This document shows, piece after piece, positions 9,774-18,627 of a stretch of DNA of 64,000 nt. The first letter of the stretch is position 1; every line of letters starts with the position of its first letter. The notes under the pieces were generated by a model. It had not been told where the DNA came from, did no database searches, and worked only from the letters and a program-made list of their open reading frames with translations. Source of the DNA: Trinickia sp. Y13 (GTDB taxonomy: Bacteria; Pseudomonadota; Gammaproteobacteria; Burkholderiales; Burkholderiaceae); assembly GCF_029522115.1 (NCBI RefSeq), contig NZ_JAKWFK010000003.1, positions 1 to 64,000 of the forward strand, in the 5' to 3' direction. The position numbers and the translations under genes are program-made.

Positions 9774-11033
9774 ATGAGCACCCTTTCTAGGCACGACACC
9801 GCCTACGAGCGCAAGACCCTGATTCTGCTTGGACTTGGCTTCGGCCTCGTGGGCTTGGACCGCTGGATCGTCGCGCCGCTCTTTCCTCACATGATGCGCG
9901 ACCTTGGCCTGAACTTTCAGCAGTTGGGCAGTTTGATCGGCATCCTGAGCGTTGCATGGGGCATCTGGGCCATCGCGATGGGGCCGGTGTCGGATCGCAT
10001 CGGGCGCAAGAAGATCCTGGTCGTGACGATGATTGCTTTCTCGCTGCTTTCGAGCCTGTCGGGGCTCGCGGCCAGCTTCGCAGGGCTGATGCTGATCCGC
10101 GCCATCATGGGGATCGCCGAAGGCGCATTCACGCCTGCCAGCGTCGCCGCCACGGGCGAGGCGTCGCTGCCTGCCCGGCGGGGTTTCAACCAAGGGCTGC
10201 AACTGAGCATGTTCTCGCTGCTCGGCCTCGGATTCGCGCCGATCATCGCCACCCAGTTGTTGCGCGTCGTCCCGTCCTGGCATTGGGTCTTCATGATTTC
10301 CGCGGTGCCCGGGCTCATCGTCGCGACGTTGATCGCCGTGATGTTGCGGGAGCATCCGCGCAACGAGCTGCCGCACGCCGATGCCGCACACGCTAAGGCG
10401 CGGTGGACTTCGCTCTTTCGCAGCCGCAACGTCGTGCTGGCCACGCTAGCGATTTTGTGCGCGATGTCCGGCATCTTCGTCGTGAGCGCCATGGTGCCGA
10501 CCTATCTCGTCGAAGTGCTGCATCTCGACACGCAAAGCATGGGCTTCGTCGTATCGGCGATCGGCTTCGGCGGCTTCATCGGGTCGTTCGGCGTGGCCGG
10601 CGTATCGGACTTCATCGGCCGGCGCGCCGCGGCGATCATCGCTTTCGTCTGCGCGGCCGTCTTGCTCTACGTCTTCTCGCTCGTCGGGGCAAACCCGCCT
10701 GTCCTGTTCGCACTGCTGTTCGGCATCTCGATGTTCGCGCTCGGGTTGCTTGGTCTGTTGAGCGGGCCGATCGCCACCGAGGCGGCGCCGCTTGGACTCG
10801 TGGCGTCGTCGGTGGGTTTCGTGTCGGGCACGGGAGAGATTTTCGGCGGCGGTCTCGCGCCCGTGATTGCCGGCTTCATTGCGCAGCATTTCGGTTTGCC
10901 CATGACACTCGATTTTGCGCTCGCCGGGCTCGTGGGGGGCGCCGTGGTGTCGCTCTTCCTGCTGGAAACGGCGCCGTGCAAGCGAGGCGCGGCCGCAAGC
11001 GATGTCTTCGGCGCAACGCGCGATGTGGCTTGA
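9774..11033 (+). CDS. MFS transporter (hydroxycinnamate / aromatic acid type)
   Basis: The 419-residue product is a 12-segment MFS protein with GPVSDRIGRKK, paralogous to the gene at 2944-4209. The start at 9774 is preferred over an upstream in-frame codon at 9750 because GGAGA lies at 9762-9766 and the paralogue begins at the same point. It sits behind the GTTAT-N5-ATAAC palindrome that also precedes vdh and the esterase. It is followed by a porin 63 bp downstream, so a role in outer- and inner-membrane uptake of hydroxycinnamates is plausible. The substrate is inferred. Confidence 0.9.
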   Translation: MSTLSRHDTAYERKTLILLGLGFGLVGLDRWIVAPLFPHMMRDLGLNFQQLGSLIGILSVAWGIWAIAMGPVSDRIGRKKILVVTMIAFSLLSSLSGLAASFAGLMLIRAIMGIAEGAFTPASVAATGEASLPARRGFNQGLQLSMFSLLGLGFAPIIATQLLRVVPSWHWVFMISAVPGLIVATLIAVMLREHPRNELPHADAAHAKARWTSLFRSRNVVLATLAILCAMSGIFVVSAMVPTYLVEVLHLDTQSMGFVVSAIGFGGFIGSFGVAGVSDFIGRRAAAIIAFVCAAVLLYVFSLVGANPPVLFALLFGISMFALGLLGLLSGPIATEAAPLGLVASSVGFVSGTGEIFGGGLAPVIAGFIAQHFGLPMTLDFALAGLVGGAVVSLFLLETAPCKRGAAASDVFGATRDVA

Positions 11034-11096
11034 CCCATACCAATGCATCCGCCGGCGATGACCGCGGGCACTTCATACCAGGCAAGGAGAAATCAG

Positions 11097-12173
11097 ATGA
11101 AACGTAAGGCCATGTTCGCGGCGGCCGGCGCGCTGTTCGCATCGCACGCATTCGCGCAGAGCAGCGTGACCCTGAGCGGGTTGATCGACGGCGGGGTGTC
11201 GTATATCAGCAACCAAGGCGGCAAGAGCGTCGTGAAGTTCGACGACGGCATCGAGGTGCCGAACTTGCTCAAGATCGACGGCAAGGAGGATCTGGGCGGC
11301 GGGCTGAAAGCCATCTTCGACTTGACCAATCAGTTCGAGCTCGGTACGGGGTCGTTCATGCCGGGGCAGAGCCTGTTCGGCCGAAACGCTTATGTCGGAC
11401 TCGACGATCAACGCTGGGGGCGGCTCACTTTGGGCAACCAGTACGACTTCATGGTCGACTCCCTATTTTTCGGGTTCGACGATGCGGCATTCTATGCGCA
11501 AGGGGTCTACGATTTCCGCAACGGCCCGTTTGCTGGCCTTGCGCTGCCGAACAATCCGACGGGCGCGTTCGATTGGGACCGCATGGCCGGCGAGCGGGTG
11601 CAGAACTCCGTCAAGTATTTGAGCCCAAGATTCGGCGGCTTTTCCGTCGGTGCGATGTATGGCTTCGGGAACGTCGCGGGATCGATCGGGGCAGGCAATG
11701 CGCAGAGCATCGGGATCAACTACCTCAATGGCCCGTTCGGCGCCAATGCCGCTTACACGTTGACGAAGACGGATGTGGGCGGGGTGCAGGACAGCGTGCG
11801 CAACTGGGGTGTCGGCGCGCATTACCACATCGGCAGGATGGTGACGACGGCACTCTTCACGACGGTGCGCAACGAGTTGAACGGCGCGGCCGTATGGCAA
11901 GCGGAAATAGGCGCGGCATACTCGTTCGACAGCCCGTGGCTCGTAAGCGGGGTGTATTCCTATATGAAGGGCAATCATGTGGTCGACAACAACCATGCGC
12001 ACCAACTAACGGCAGAGCTGCAATACAACTTCTCGAAGCGCACCAATGTGTACGTGGCGGCCGTCTACCAGCGCGCGAGCGCCGGGGCGAATGCGCAGAT
12101 CAACGATGTCATGGTGGCGTCCAGTTCGCCGTCGCAGTTCATCGGGCGTATCGGGCTGCAGACGCGGTTCTGA
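11097..12173 (+). CDS. Gram-negative porin (Burkholderia OmpC-like)
   Basis: The 358-residue protein starts with a signal peptide cleaved after SHAFA (residue 20). The mature start QSSVTLSGLIDGGVSYISNQ is the standard first strand of betaproteobacterial trimeric porins. GRNAYVGLDDQRWGRLTLGNQYD and the last strand ending in FIGRIGLQTRF, with terminal Phe, complete the barrel pattern. AAGGAGA at 11084-11090 supports the start. Its position behind the MFS gene suggests a matched uptake pair for an aromatic acid. Confidence 0.95.
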   Translation: MKRKAMFAAAGALFASHAFAQSSVTLSGLIDGGVSYISNQGGKSVVKFDDGIEVPNLLKIDGKEDLGGGLKAIFDLTNQFELGTGSFMPGQSLFGRNAYVGLDDQRWGRLTLGNQYDFMVDSLFFGFDDAAFYAQGVYDFRNGPFAGLALPNNPTGAFDWDRMAGERVQNSVKYLSPRFGGFSVGAMYGFGNVAGSIGAGNAQSIGINYLNGPFGANAAYTLTKTDVGGVQDSVRNWGVGAHYHIGRMVTTALFTTVRNELNGAAVWQAEIGAAYSFDSPWLVSGVYSYMKGNHVVDNNHAHQLTAELQYNFSKRTNVYVAAVYQRASAGANAQINDVMVASSSPSQFIGRIGLQTRF

Positions 12174-12200
12174 CGTGACCGTCTTGCGCGTATAAGGTTC

Positions 12201-12238
12201 GGAGCGATGCATCGGCGCGGCTCGCGCCGCATCGCTCC
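12201..12238 (+). terminator. Strong hairpin after the porin gene
   Basis: GGAGCGATGC (12201-12210) pairs perfectly with GCATCGCTCC (12229-12238). Inside it GGCGCG pairs with CGCGCC, giving a long two-part stem 28 bp after the porin stop. There is no long T-run, so it may be a factor-assisted terminator or an mRNA 3' stabiliser between the porin and the convergent marR gene. Confidence 0.6.
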
Positions 12239-12319
12239 AAAGCCCTTCACCCTTCATTCATGACCACTCGCTATCTCGCGTTCTGGAGGGGGGAACAATA
12301 AGCGGATAGACGCCGGCGC

Positions 12320-12787
12320 TCACGCCACGAAAATCTTGCGCAGCAACGCCTTCAACTGCTCGCGCTCATCCTCGCTGAGCCTTTCGAGCGCTAGGCGATC
12401 GGCGACCGCGGCTGCTTTCAGCGCGCGGTTGTAGATGCGCACGCCTTGCGTCGTCAGCCCGACGTGCTGCACCCGTTTATCTTCCTTGCTGCGTTGGCGC
12501 GTCAATAAGCCGCGCGCTTCGAGACGGTCGAGCAGCGTCGCGAGGTTCGGCGGCGCGACCGCGAGGGCATCGGCCAGCGCGCGCTGACTGATCCCGGGGT
12601 TTCCGCGCACGACCGACAGCACGCCGAATTCGGCTTGCCGCAGCTCGTGCTTCTCCATCTCCTTGTCGAAGTAGGCTTGAATAACCAAATAGGAGCGCCG
12701 AATGTTGTAGCCGACTAGCTCGAGTAGTTCGGATTGGTCGGTCTGCTCGCTTGTGTCGTCTTCGGGAGCGGGCGGCATCGAGGGCAT
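12320..12787 (-). CDS. MarR-family regulator 1
   Basis: The 155-residue protein has the MarR winged helix: LRQAEFGVLSVVRGNPGISQ, then ALADALAVAPPNLATLLDRLEARG for helix-turn-helix, and the wing LLTRQRSKEDKRVQHVGLT with the conserved DKR. The ATG at 12787 gives the normal MarR length; the longer in-frame extension lacks homology. No strong ribosome site is seen. It is the last of three minus-strand genes after the amidohydrolase and MarR 2. Candidate targets are the GTTAT-N5-ATAAC palindromes of the hydroxycinnamate genes, as for FerC/HcaR/CouR-type regulators. Confidence 0.88.
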   Translation of the reverse strand: MPSMPPAPEDDTSEQTDQSELLELVGYNIRRSYLVIQAYFDKEMEKHELRQAEFGVLSVVRGNPGISQRALADALAVAPPNLATLLDRLEARGLLTRQRSKEDKRVQHVGLTTQGVRIYNRALKAAAVADRLALERLSEDEREQLKALLRKIFVA

Positions 12788-12872
12788 GAGGAAGAGCGTT
12801 GGAATGCTGAGGGATCGACGATCATAACATGCACGTATCCCAATTCCGCGGCTCGCAACGTGCTTTCGAACG

Positions 12873-13361
12873 TCATTCGCGCAGATTCGAAACACAGCGC
12901 TGCAGCACCTTGCGAAGCGTATCGAGCGGGATTTCCGTGATGCCTTCGAGCATCGATGCTTCGAGCGCGTCCACCGCGGCATCGCAGCCGCGCAGGACGC
13001 GGCGCCCTTCATCGGTGAGAAAGAGATGAATGAGACGCCCGTGGGTAGGATGGTGCGTGCGCCCCACCCATCCGTTCGCTTCCATCGTCTTCACGACCTC
13101 ATTGGCGGACTGGGGCGTGATCAACGACCGTTCCGCCAGCTTTGCATTGGTCATGCCGCCGCTGGCGTTGATGACCGACAGCGCGGTGAACTGCGGCAGG
13201 GTCAAGTCGAATTCGGCCAGCGTTTCGGCCAGGCGACGTTTGACGACTCGATCCAACTGGCCGATCAAATAAGAGACCCGGACCGGCGGGGCGGCCGCGG
13301 ACCTTGCCGATTGCGCGCGTTTGGTGGCGGCCGGACGCCGCTTCTCCATCGTCGTTGTCAT
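12873..13361 (-). CDS. MarR-family regulator 2
   Basis: The 162-residue product is a second, clearly different MarR protein (VSYLIGQLDRVVKRRLAETL, LTLPQFTALSVINASGGMTN, AERSLITPQSANEVVKTMEANGW, wing HPTHGRLIHLFLT). It starts with a short basic, alanine-rich tail. The ATG at 13361 is chosen over codons further upstream; no good ribosome site is seen, so the start is uncertain by up to 13 codons. It lies 85 bp upstream of MarR 1 on the same strand. Which of the two senses hydroxycinnamoyl-CoA cannot be told from sequence. Confidence 0.88.
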   Translation of the reverse strand: MTTTMEKRRPAATKRAQSARSAAAPPVRVSYLIGQLDRVVKRRLAETLAEFDLTLPQFTALSVINASGGMTNAKLAERSLITPQSANEVVKTMEANGWVGRTHHPTHGRLIHLFLTDEGRRVLRGCDAAVDALEASMLEGITEIPLDTLRKVLQRCVSNLRE

Positions 13362-13456
13362 TGTTGCAGTGCTGTTAGGTGTTTGCACCCGGCACATCAT
13401 AGTCCAGTTTATCTATCGGCCAGCCGGATGGCATATGGGCTTACGCCGAGCGCGGC

Positions 13457-13489
13457 GGGGCCGCATCGCGGGTTCGGCGATGCGGCCCC
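13457..13489 (-). terminator. Perfect 13-bp hairpin after the amidohydrolase gene
   Basis: GGGGCCGCATCGC (13457-13469) and GCGATGCGGCCCC (13477-13489) form a perfect 13-bp stem with a 7-base loop. It lies 10 bp past the amidohydrolase stop on the minus strand. There is no T-tract. It probably separates the amidohydrolase transcript from marR 2. Confidence 0.65.
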
Positions 13490-13498
13490 GAGCCGCAC

Positions 13499-14380
13499 TC
13501 AATGCTTGCGCAGATCGAGCAGCCGCACCGCATTTTCCTTCAGGATCAGCGCTCGCACCTCCGGCTTGACGGGCAGCGTGTCGAAGTCCGCAAGCCAGCG
13601 ATCGGGTTGGATCAGGGGAAAATCGGAGGCGAACAGCACGCGGTCCTTGAGCAACGTGTTCGCGTACTTCACGAGTTCCGGCGAAAAGTATTTCGGCGAC
13701 CATCCCGACAGATCGATATACACGTTGGGCTTGTGCAAGGCGATGGACAGGGCTTGTTCCTGCCACGGCCACGACGGATGCGCGATGACGATCTTCATAT
13801 CGGGGAAGTCGGCCGCTACGTCGTCCAGGTGGATCGGCTCCGAATACTTCAAGCGCAGGCCGCCGCCGCCGCGCATCCCCGATCCCATGCCCGAGTGCCC
13901 GCTATGGAAGACCGCAGGCAAGCCGTGCTCGGCGATCACTTCATACAGCGGATACGCGAGCCGGTCATTCGCGAAGAAGCCTTGCATGGTCGGATGAAAT
14001 TTGAATCCGCGCACGCCATGCGCGTCGATCAGTTGCCGCGCTTCGCGCGCGCCCATCTTGCCCTTGTGCGGATCGATGCTGGCAAAGGCAATCATGATGT
14101 CCGCGTTCTCCCGAGCGAACCCGGCGATCTCCTCGTTGGAAATGCGCCGCCGGCCCACGTTCGCTTCGCAGTCCACCGTGAACATCACGAAGCCGATGTT
14201 GCGCTCGCGGTAATGCGAGATCGTTTCGGGAATCGTCGGCCGCCGTCCCGCCTTGAGGATCGTTCCGAAGTATTTGTCCGCCGCTTCGTCGAACTCCTTT
14301 GCAAAGAGATCGGGCGGCTGACAGCACGACACTTCCGCGTGAACGTGCGTGTCGATCGCCACGAGACGGTCGATATCCAT
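13499..14380 (-). CDS. Amidohydrolase (PF04909 type, metal-dependent)
   Basis: The 293-residue protein opens with the TIM-barrel metal motif IDTHVHAE. GVRGFKFHPTMQGF, AVFHSGHSG, MKIVIAHPSWPW and FASDFPLIQPDRWL supply the remaining His and Asp ligands. The family includes decarboxylases and hydrolases such as ACMSD and 4-oxalomesaconate hydratase-like enzymes. A strong ribosome site (AAGGAGG) precedes the ATG. It is divergent from ech with 120 bp between, so it shares the hydroxycinnamate promoter region. The reaction is unknown; a role in ferulate catabolism is inferred from position. Confidence 0.88.
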   Translation of the reverse strand: MDIDRLVAIDTHVHAEVSCCQPPDLFAKEFDEAADKYFGTILKAGRRPTIPETISHYRERNIGFVMFTVDCEANVGRRRISNEEIAGFARENADIMIAFASIDPHKGKMGAREARQLIDAHGVRGFKFHPTMQGFFANDRLAYPLYEVIAEHGLPAVFHSGHSGMGSGMRGGGGLRLKYSEPIHLDDVAADFPDMKIVIAHPSWPWQEQALSIALHKPNVYIDLSGWSPKYFSPELVKYANTLLKDRVLFASDFPLIQPDRWLADFDTLPVKPEVRALILKENAVRLLDLRKH

Positions 14381-14422
14381 TCATGCCTCCTTGCTAGCGC
14401 GGGTTTACACCGAAAGGTTCAC

Positions 14423-14437
14423 ATTATACTTTACATG
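14423..14437. promoter_or_regulatory. Degenerate version of the GTTAT-N5-ATAAC element
   Basis: ATTATACTTTACATG shares the core TTAT-N-CTTTA with the operator at 9709-9723 but has imperfect arms. It sits between the divergent amidohydrolase and ech genes. It may be a weaker site for the same MarR protein. Confidence 0.35.
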
Positions 14438-14450
14438 TCAGGCAGCCTGA
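14438..14450. promoter_or_regulatory. Palindrome TCAGGC-A-GCCTGA before ech
   Basis: TCAGGCAGCCTGA is a perfect 6+1+6 palindrome ending 50 bp before the ech start, in the divergent amidohydrolase/ech promoter region. It differs from the GTTAT-N5-ATAAC family and could be the site of the second MarR regulator. This is inference. Confidence 0.5.
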
Positions 14451-14500
14451 TATTAAATTGAGTGCAAGCCGCAAGGGCGGCAGTGTTCTCGGAGAAAAAA

Positions 14501-15328
14501 ATGAGTTACGAAGGTCGCTGGAAAACGGTCAACGTCACGGTGCAGGGCGGCATCGCGTGGGTGGCGTTCAATCGCCCCGAAAAGCGCAACGCGATGAGTC
14601 CGACGCTGAACCGGGAAATGATCGACGTCTTGGGGACGATCGAGCTCGATGCGCAGGCGCAGGTGCTCGTGTTGACGGGGGAGGGTGACGCGTGGACGGC
14701 CGGCATGGATTTGAAGGAATACTTCCGCGAGGTGGACGGAAGCCCCGACGTATTTCAGGAGCGTATCCGTCGCGATGCAAGCCGCTGGCAGTGGCAGTTG
14801 TTGCGCATGTACTCGAAGCCGACCATCGCCATGGTCAACGGCTGGTGTTTCGGCGGTGGCTTCTCGCCGCTCGTCGCTTGCGATTTGGCCATCGCCGCCG
14901 ACGAAGCCGTGTTCGGGCTGTCGGAGATCAACTGGGGCATCCCGCCGGGCAATCTCGTCAGCAAAGCCATGGCCGATACAGTGGGCCACCGCGAGGCGCT
15001 GTACTACATCATGACCGGCGATACGTTCACGGGGGAGCAAGCGGCGAAGATGGGGCTCGTCAACAAGAGCGTGCCGCGCGCGCAATTGAAAGAGGAAACG
15101 CTGGTGCTGGCGGCCAAGCTGCTCGACAAGAATCCCGTCGTGTTGCGCAATGCCAAGCACGGCTTCAAGCGCTGCCGCGAACTGACGTGGGAGCAGAATG
15201 AGGACTACCTGTATGCGAAGCTCGATCAGGCGAACTACCGGGATCCGGAGGGCGGCCGTGCAAAGGGCCTCAAGCAATTCCTCGACGAAAAGAGCATCAA
15301 GCCGGGCCTGCAAACCTACAAGCGCTGA
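14501..15328 (+). CDS. ech: Feruloyl-CoA / p-hydroxycinnamoyl-CoA hydratase-lyase
   Basis: The 275-residue length equals that of known Ech/HCHL proteins. It is a crotonase-fold enzyme that hydrates feruloyl-CoA or p-coumaroyl-CoA and splits off acetyl-CoA, giving vanillin or 4-hydroxybenzaldehyde. Diagnostic stretches are VAFNRPEKRNAMSPTLNREM, GDAWTAGMDLKEYFRE, NGWCFGGGFSPLVACD and the oxyanion/active-site helix SEINWGIPPGNLVSKAMADT. The second Met (14501) is chosen to match family length. fcs follows, starting 158 bp downstream, as expected for this pathway. Confidence 0.95.
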   Translation: MSYEGRWKTVNVTVQGGIAWVAFNRPEKRNAMSPTLNREMIDVLGTIELDAQAQVLVLTGEGDAWTAGMDLKEYFREVDGSPDVFQERIRRDASRWQWQLLRMYSKPTIAMVNGWCFGGGFSPLVACDLAIAADEAVFGLSEINWGIPPGNLVSKAMADTVGHREALYYIMTGDTFTGEQAAKMGLVNKSVPRAQLKEETLVLAAKLLDKNPVVLRNAKHGFKRCRELTWEQNEDYLYAKLDQANYRDPEGGRAKGLKQFLDEKSIKPGLQTYKR

Positions 15329-15486
15329 GCCGGCGACCAGGCCGTCGGCACACTATCCGAAATAACACAGGCCGTGCGTGCCGGCGATCCGTTCAGCGGT
15401 TGACGGGACTCGGCACGCATCGATCAGGTCCGCCGCTGCGTAGCCCGCAAGGCGTCGCGAGCAGAGGCCCCAATAGGAGACAGGTT

Positions 15487-17385
15487 TTGGAACAGCACCA
15501 AAGCCACGGAAACAACGGCATGCCCGGGTACCGGCCGGTTGGCATCGGCTCGGTCACGCCTCGCATCGAACGGCGCGGCGAGTGTTGGTACCTGCAAGCC
15601 CAGGAGCCGCTCGGCAACTATCCCGAGCGGGTCACAGATCGACTCGAAAGCGGTGCGCGCGAGCATCCGGAACGCTGGTTGATCGCGCGACGCGATGGCT
15701 CGGGCGTCTGGCAGGGCGTGAGCTATCGCCAGATGGCGCAGCAGGCGCGCGCCATCGGTCAGGCCTTGCTCGACCGCGGTCTGAGCGCGGAGCGGCCGCT
15801 CGCGATCCTCTCGGGCAACAGCATCGAACACTTGCAACTCGCGCTCGGTGCGATGTGGGCCGGCATCCCTTATGCGCCAATATCGCCCGCGTATTCGCTC
15901 GTGTCGAGCGATTTCGGCAAACTGCGTCATGTGCTCGCGCTCATCACGCCGGGGCTCGTCTTCGCCGACGACATCGGCGTCTACGCGCGCGCGCTCGACG
16001 CGGCTTTGCCTGACGACGTCGAACGCATCAGCGTGGCGCCGGTGGGCGAGGCGCGTGTGACGGCATTTACGACATTGCTCGACACCCCCATGCACGATAT
16101 CGATGCCGCGCATGCCGGTGTGAATGGCGACACGATCGCCAAATTTCTGTTCACTTCCGGCTCGACGAGCTTGCCCAAGGCGGTGCCCACGACACATCGC
16201 ATGCTGTGCGCCAATCAGCAGATGCTGCTTCAGACGTTTCCGCAATTCGGCATCGAACCTCCGGTGCTCGTCGACTGGTTGCCGTGGAACCATACCTTCG
16301 GCGGTAGCCACAACGTTGGCATCGCGCTGTATAACGGCGGCACGCTTTATATCGACGATGGCAAGCCGATGGCGGGCAAGTTCGACGAGACGTTGCGCAA
16401 TCTGCGCGAGATCTCACCGACGGTCTACTTCAATGTGCCGAAGGGATGGGAGGAGTTAACCGTGGCGCTCGAAGGCGACGAGGCCTTGCGCAACTGTTTC
16501 TTTTCTCGCGTGAAGCTCTATTTCTTCGCGGGCGCGGGGCTGTCGAAGGCCGCTTGGGAACGTCTCGAGCGCGTGACGCAAGCGCATTGCGGCGAACGCA
16601 TCCGCATCATGGCCGGGCTCGGCATGACGGAGACGGCGCCTTCGAGCTTGTTCACGACCGGGCCCCTTTCGGAAGCGGGCTACCTCGGATTGCCCGCACC
16701 CGGTTGCCAGGCCAAGCTAGTGCCGGTCGACGGCAAGCTCGAGGTGCGCTTTCGCGGCCCGCATGTGATGCGTGGCTATTGGCGCGTTGCGCCCGAGGTG
16801 GCCGGCAAGGAATTCGACGAGGAGGGCTACTACCGCACCGGCGACGCCGTTCGGTTTGCCGATCCGGCGCGCCCCGAGGTGGGCCTTTCGTTCGATGGGC
16901 GCATCGCCGAAGACTTCAAGCTCAGCTCGGGCACGTTCGTGAGCGTGGGCGTGCTGCGCGCGCGCGTGGTCAGCGAAGGGGCGCCTTACGTGCAAGATGC
17001 GGTCGTGACGGGCATCGACCGCGACGAGGTGGGCCTCATGATCTTTCCTCGGGTCGATAGCTGTCGAAAGCTGGCCGGATTGCCTGCGAGCGCAAGCATG
17101 CAGACGGTGCTGGACGCGTCCGAGGTGCGAGCGTTCTTTGCGGATCTGCTTGCACGCTTGAACGAAAAGGCGACCGGGGGTGCCACCTTCATCGCGCGGA
17201 TGCGTTTGCTTGCCGTGCCGCCGTCGCTCGATCTGGGCGAGATCACCGACAAGGGCTCGATCAATCAGCGCGCGGTGCTGCAACATCGTATGGACATGGT
17301 CGATGCCATGTATGCCGCAGGCCCCGACGATGCCGAAGTGATCTTTGCGCGTCGCAATGAGCAGCAGGGGGCGGCGCCGAAGTAA
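15487..17385 (+). CDS. fcs: Feruloyl-CoA synthetase
   Basis: A large ANL-superfamily ligase of about 632 residues that activates ferulate or p-coumarate with ATP and CoA. The adenylation P-loop FLFTSGSTSLPKAVPTTH, the middle motif GLGMTETAPSS and YYRTGDAVRF are visible. Length and the N-terminal VTPRIERRGECWYLQAQEPLGNYP pattern match Fcs rather than short benzoate ligases. The start is not certain: TTG at 15487 has AGGAGA at 15475-15480, while an ATG lies at 15520. A perfect terminator follows the stop. Confidence 0.92.
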   Translation: MEQHQSHGNNGMPGYRPVGIGSVTPRIERRGECWYLQAQEPLGNYPERVTDRLESGAREHPERWLIARRDGSGVWQGVSYRQMAQQARAIGQALLDRGLSAERPLAILSGNSIEHLQLALGAMWAGIPYAPISPAYSLVSSDFGKLRHVLALITPGLVFADDIGVYARALDAALPDDVERISVAPVGEARVTAFTTLLDTPMHDIDAAHAGVNGDTIAKFLFTSGSTSLPKAVPTTHRMLCANQQMLLQTFPQFGIEPPVLVDWLPWNHTFGGSHNVGIALYNGGTLYIDDGKPMAGKFDETLRNLREISPTVYFNVPKGWEELTVALEGDEALRNCFFSRVKLYFFAGAGLSKAAWERLERVTQAHCGERIRIMAGLGMTETAPSSLFTTGPLSEAGYLGLPAPGCQAKLVPVDGKLEVRFRGPHVMRGYWRVAPEVAGKEFDEEGYYRTGDAVRFADPARPEVGLSFDGRIAEDFKLSSGTFVSVGVLRARVVSEGAPYVQDAVVTGIDRDEVGLMIFPRVDSCRKLAGLPASASMQTVLDASEVRAFFADLLARLNEKATGGATFIARMRLLAVPPSLDLGEITDKGSINQRAVLQHRMDMVDAMYAAGPDDAEVIFARRNEQQGAAPK

Positions 17386-17409
17386 CGTGATGTGAGCGGC
17401 TGGTCATTG

Positions 17410-17444
17410 AAATCCGTCGCACGAACCTACAGTGCGACGGATTT
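17410..17444. terminator. Bidirectional terminator between fcs and adh
   Basis: AAATCCGTCGCAC (17410-17422) and GTGCGACGGATTT (17432-17444) form a perfect 13-bp stem with a 9-base loop. A-rich and T-rich flanks lie on both sides. The genes converge here, so it can end both transcripts. This is the clearest rho-independent terminator in the window. Confidence 0.85.
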
Positions 17445-17486
17445 TCTACTTGCGGCTCCTTACCGCATCTACCGCATTCACTCCAT

Positions 17487-18587
17487 CTATTGCATCTTCA
17501 CGATTGGCTTGATTGTCCTGCCGTCGAGCGAATCGGCGATCGCCTCGTTGATTTCGTCGAGCGCGTAGAACTTGACCATCCGATCGAACGGAAACATTCC
17601 GGCGCGGTGAAGTCGAATCAGCATCGGGATGAACGTGTCGGGCGTCGATTCGCCTTCCACGATACCCATCAGGCGCCGGCCCCCGCTCATGAAGTGCACC
17701 TCGTCGAGCGTAATCTCGCTGCCCTCGGCGGACGCGCCGAGCACGCCGCAGGTGCCGCGCGGCGCGAGACTTTCGACCGCCTGACGAATGACCGCCGCAA
17801 CGCCGGTCGTATCGAGCGTGAAGTCGACGCCATAGCCGGTCAGCGCCGTCAACGACGCAACGATATCGTCGCGCGACGGATTGAGGGTATGCGTCGCGCC
17901 GACACTGCGCGCGAAGTCGAGTCGCGCATCGTGCAGGTCGATGGCCACGATCGTGGTCGCGCCGACCACACGCGCGGCCATGACCGCGGAGAGCCCGACC
18001 GAGCCCGCGCCGAACACGGCGAACGATGCGCCCGCGCTCACGCGCAGCGCATTCATGACCGCACCGGCGCCGGTTTGCACGCCGCACGCGAGCGGGCCCA
18101 GCAGCTCGAGCGGGGCATCCGCCGGCACTTTCACCACGTTGCTTTCGCGGCACAGCGCGTGCGTCGCGAACGACGACTGACCGAAGAAGTTGCCGTGAAT
18201 GATCTCGCCGTCTTTTGAAATCGTGCCCGTGCCGTCGGGCCGCGTCGCAAAGAAGTTGCGCGGGAAGAACGCGTGGCAATAGCTTTGCGCGTGCGCGGCA
18301 CAGGCAGGACAACTGCCGCACGAATCGTAGGTCATGACGACGGCGTCGCCGGGTGCGACCTTATGTACGTTGCGGCCGACGCGCTCGACGACGCCGGCGC
18401 CCTCATGACCGAGCACGACCGGATGCGGGGTGGGCAGCAGGCCGTCGCGTACGACGAGGTCGGTATGGCAGACACCCGTTGCGACGACGCGCACGAGGAT
18501 TTCGTCCTCGCGCGGCTCTTCGAGATCGAGTGTTTCTATGGACAACGGGCCGCCCTTTTCGCGGGCCACTGCGGCTTTGATCTTCAT
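17487..18587 (-). CDS. Zinc-dependent aryl-alcohol dehydrogenase
   Basis: The 366-residue MDR protein has the catalytic zinc residues in GVCHTDLVV and GHEGAGVVE. It has the structural-zinc lobe CGSCPACAAHAQSYC and the NAD-binding FGAGSVGLSAV. Overall it resembles benzyl-alcohol dehydrogenases such as XylB/AreB. It lies 40 bp downstream of vdh on the same strand, so the pair can interconvert vanillyl or 4-hydroxybenzyl alcohol, the aldehyde and the acid. The substrate is inferred from family and neighbours. Confidence 0.9.
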   Translation of the reverse strand: MKIKAAVAREKGGPLSIETLDLEEPREDEILVRVVATGVCHTDLVVRDGLLPTPHPVVLGHEGAGVVERVGRNVHKVAPGDAVVMTYDSCGSCPACAAHAQSYCHAFFPRNFFATRPDGTGTISKDGEIIHGNFFGQSSFATHALCRESNVVKVPADAPLELLGPLACGVQTGAGAVMNALRVSAGASFAVFGAGSVGLSAVMAARVVGATTIVAIDLHDARLDFARSVGATHTLNPSRDDIVASLTALTGYGVDFTLDTTGVAAVIRQAVESLAPRGTCGVLGASAEGSEITLDEVHFMSGGRRLMGIVEGESTPDTFIPMLIRLHRAGMFPFDRMVKFYALDEINEAIADSLDGRTIKPIVKMQ

Positions 18588-18627
18588 TGTCGAACTCCAA
18601 TTGGATCGGGATGGTGCTTTCGGCCGC

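Noticed and set aside
12814-12828. Autoregulatory GTTAT-N5-ATAAC site before MarR 1
   Set aside because: Only the ATAAC half (12824-12828) is present; the left arm is missing.
15400-15486. Longer N-terminus for feruloyl-CoA synthetase
   Set aside because: The extra residues are not like the family and lie before the AGGAGA site at 15475-15480.
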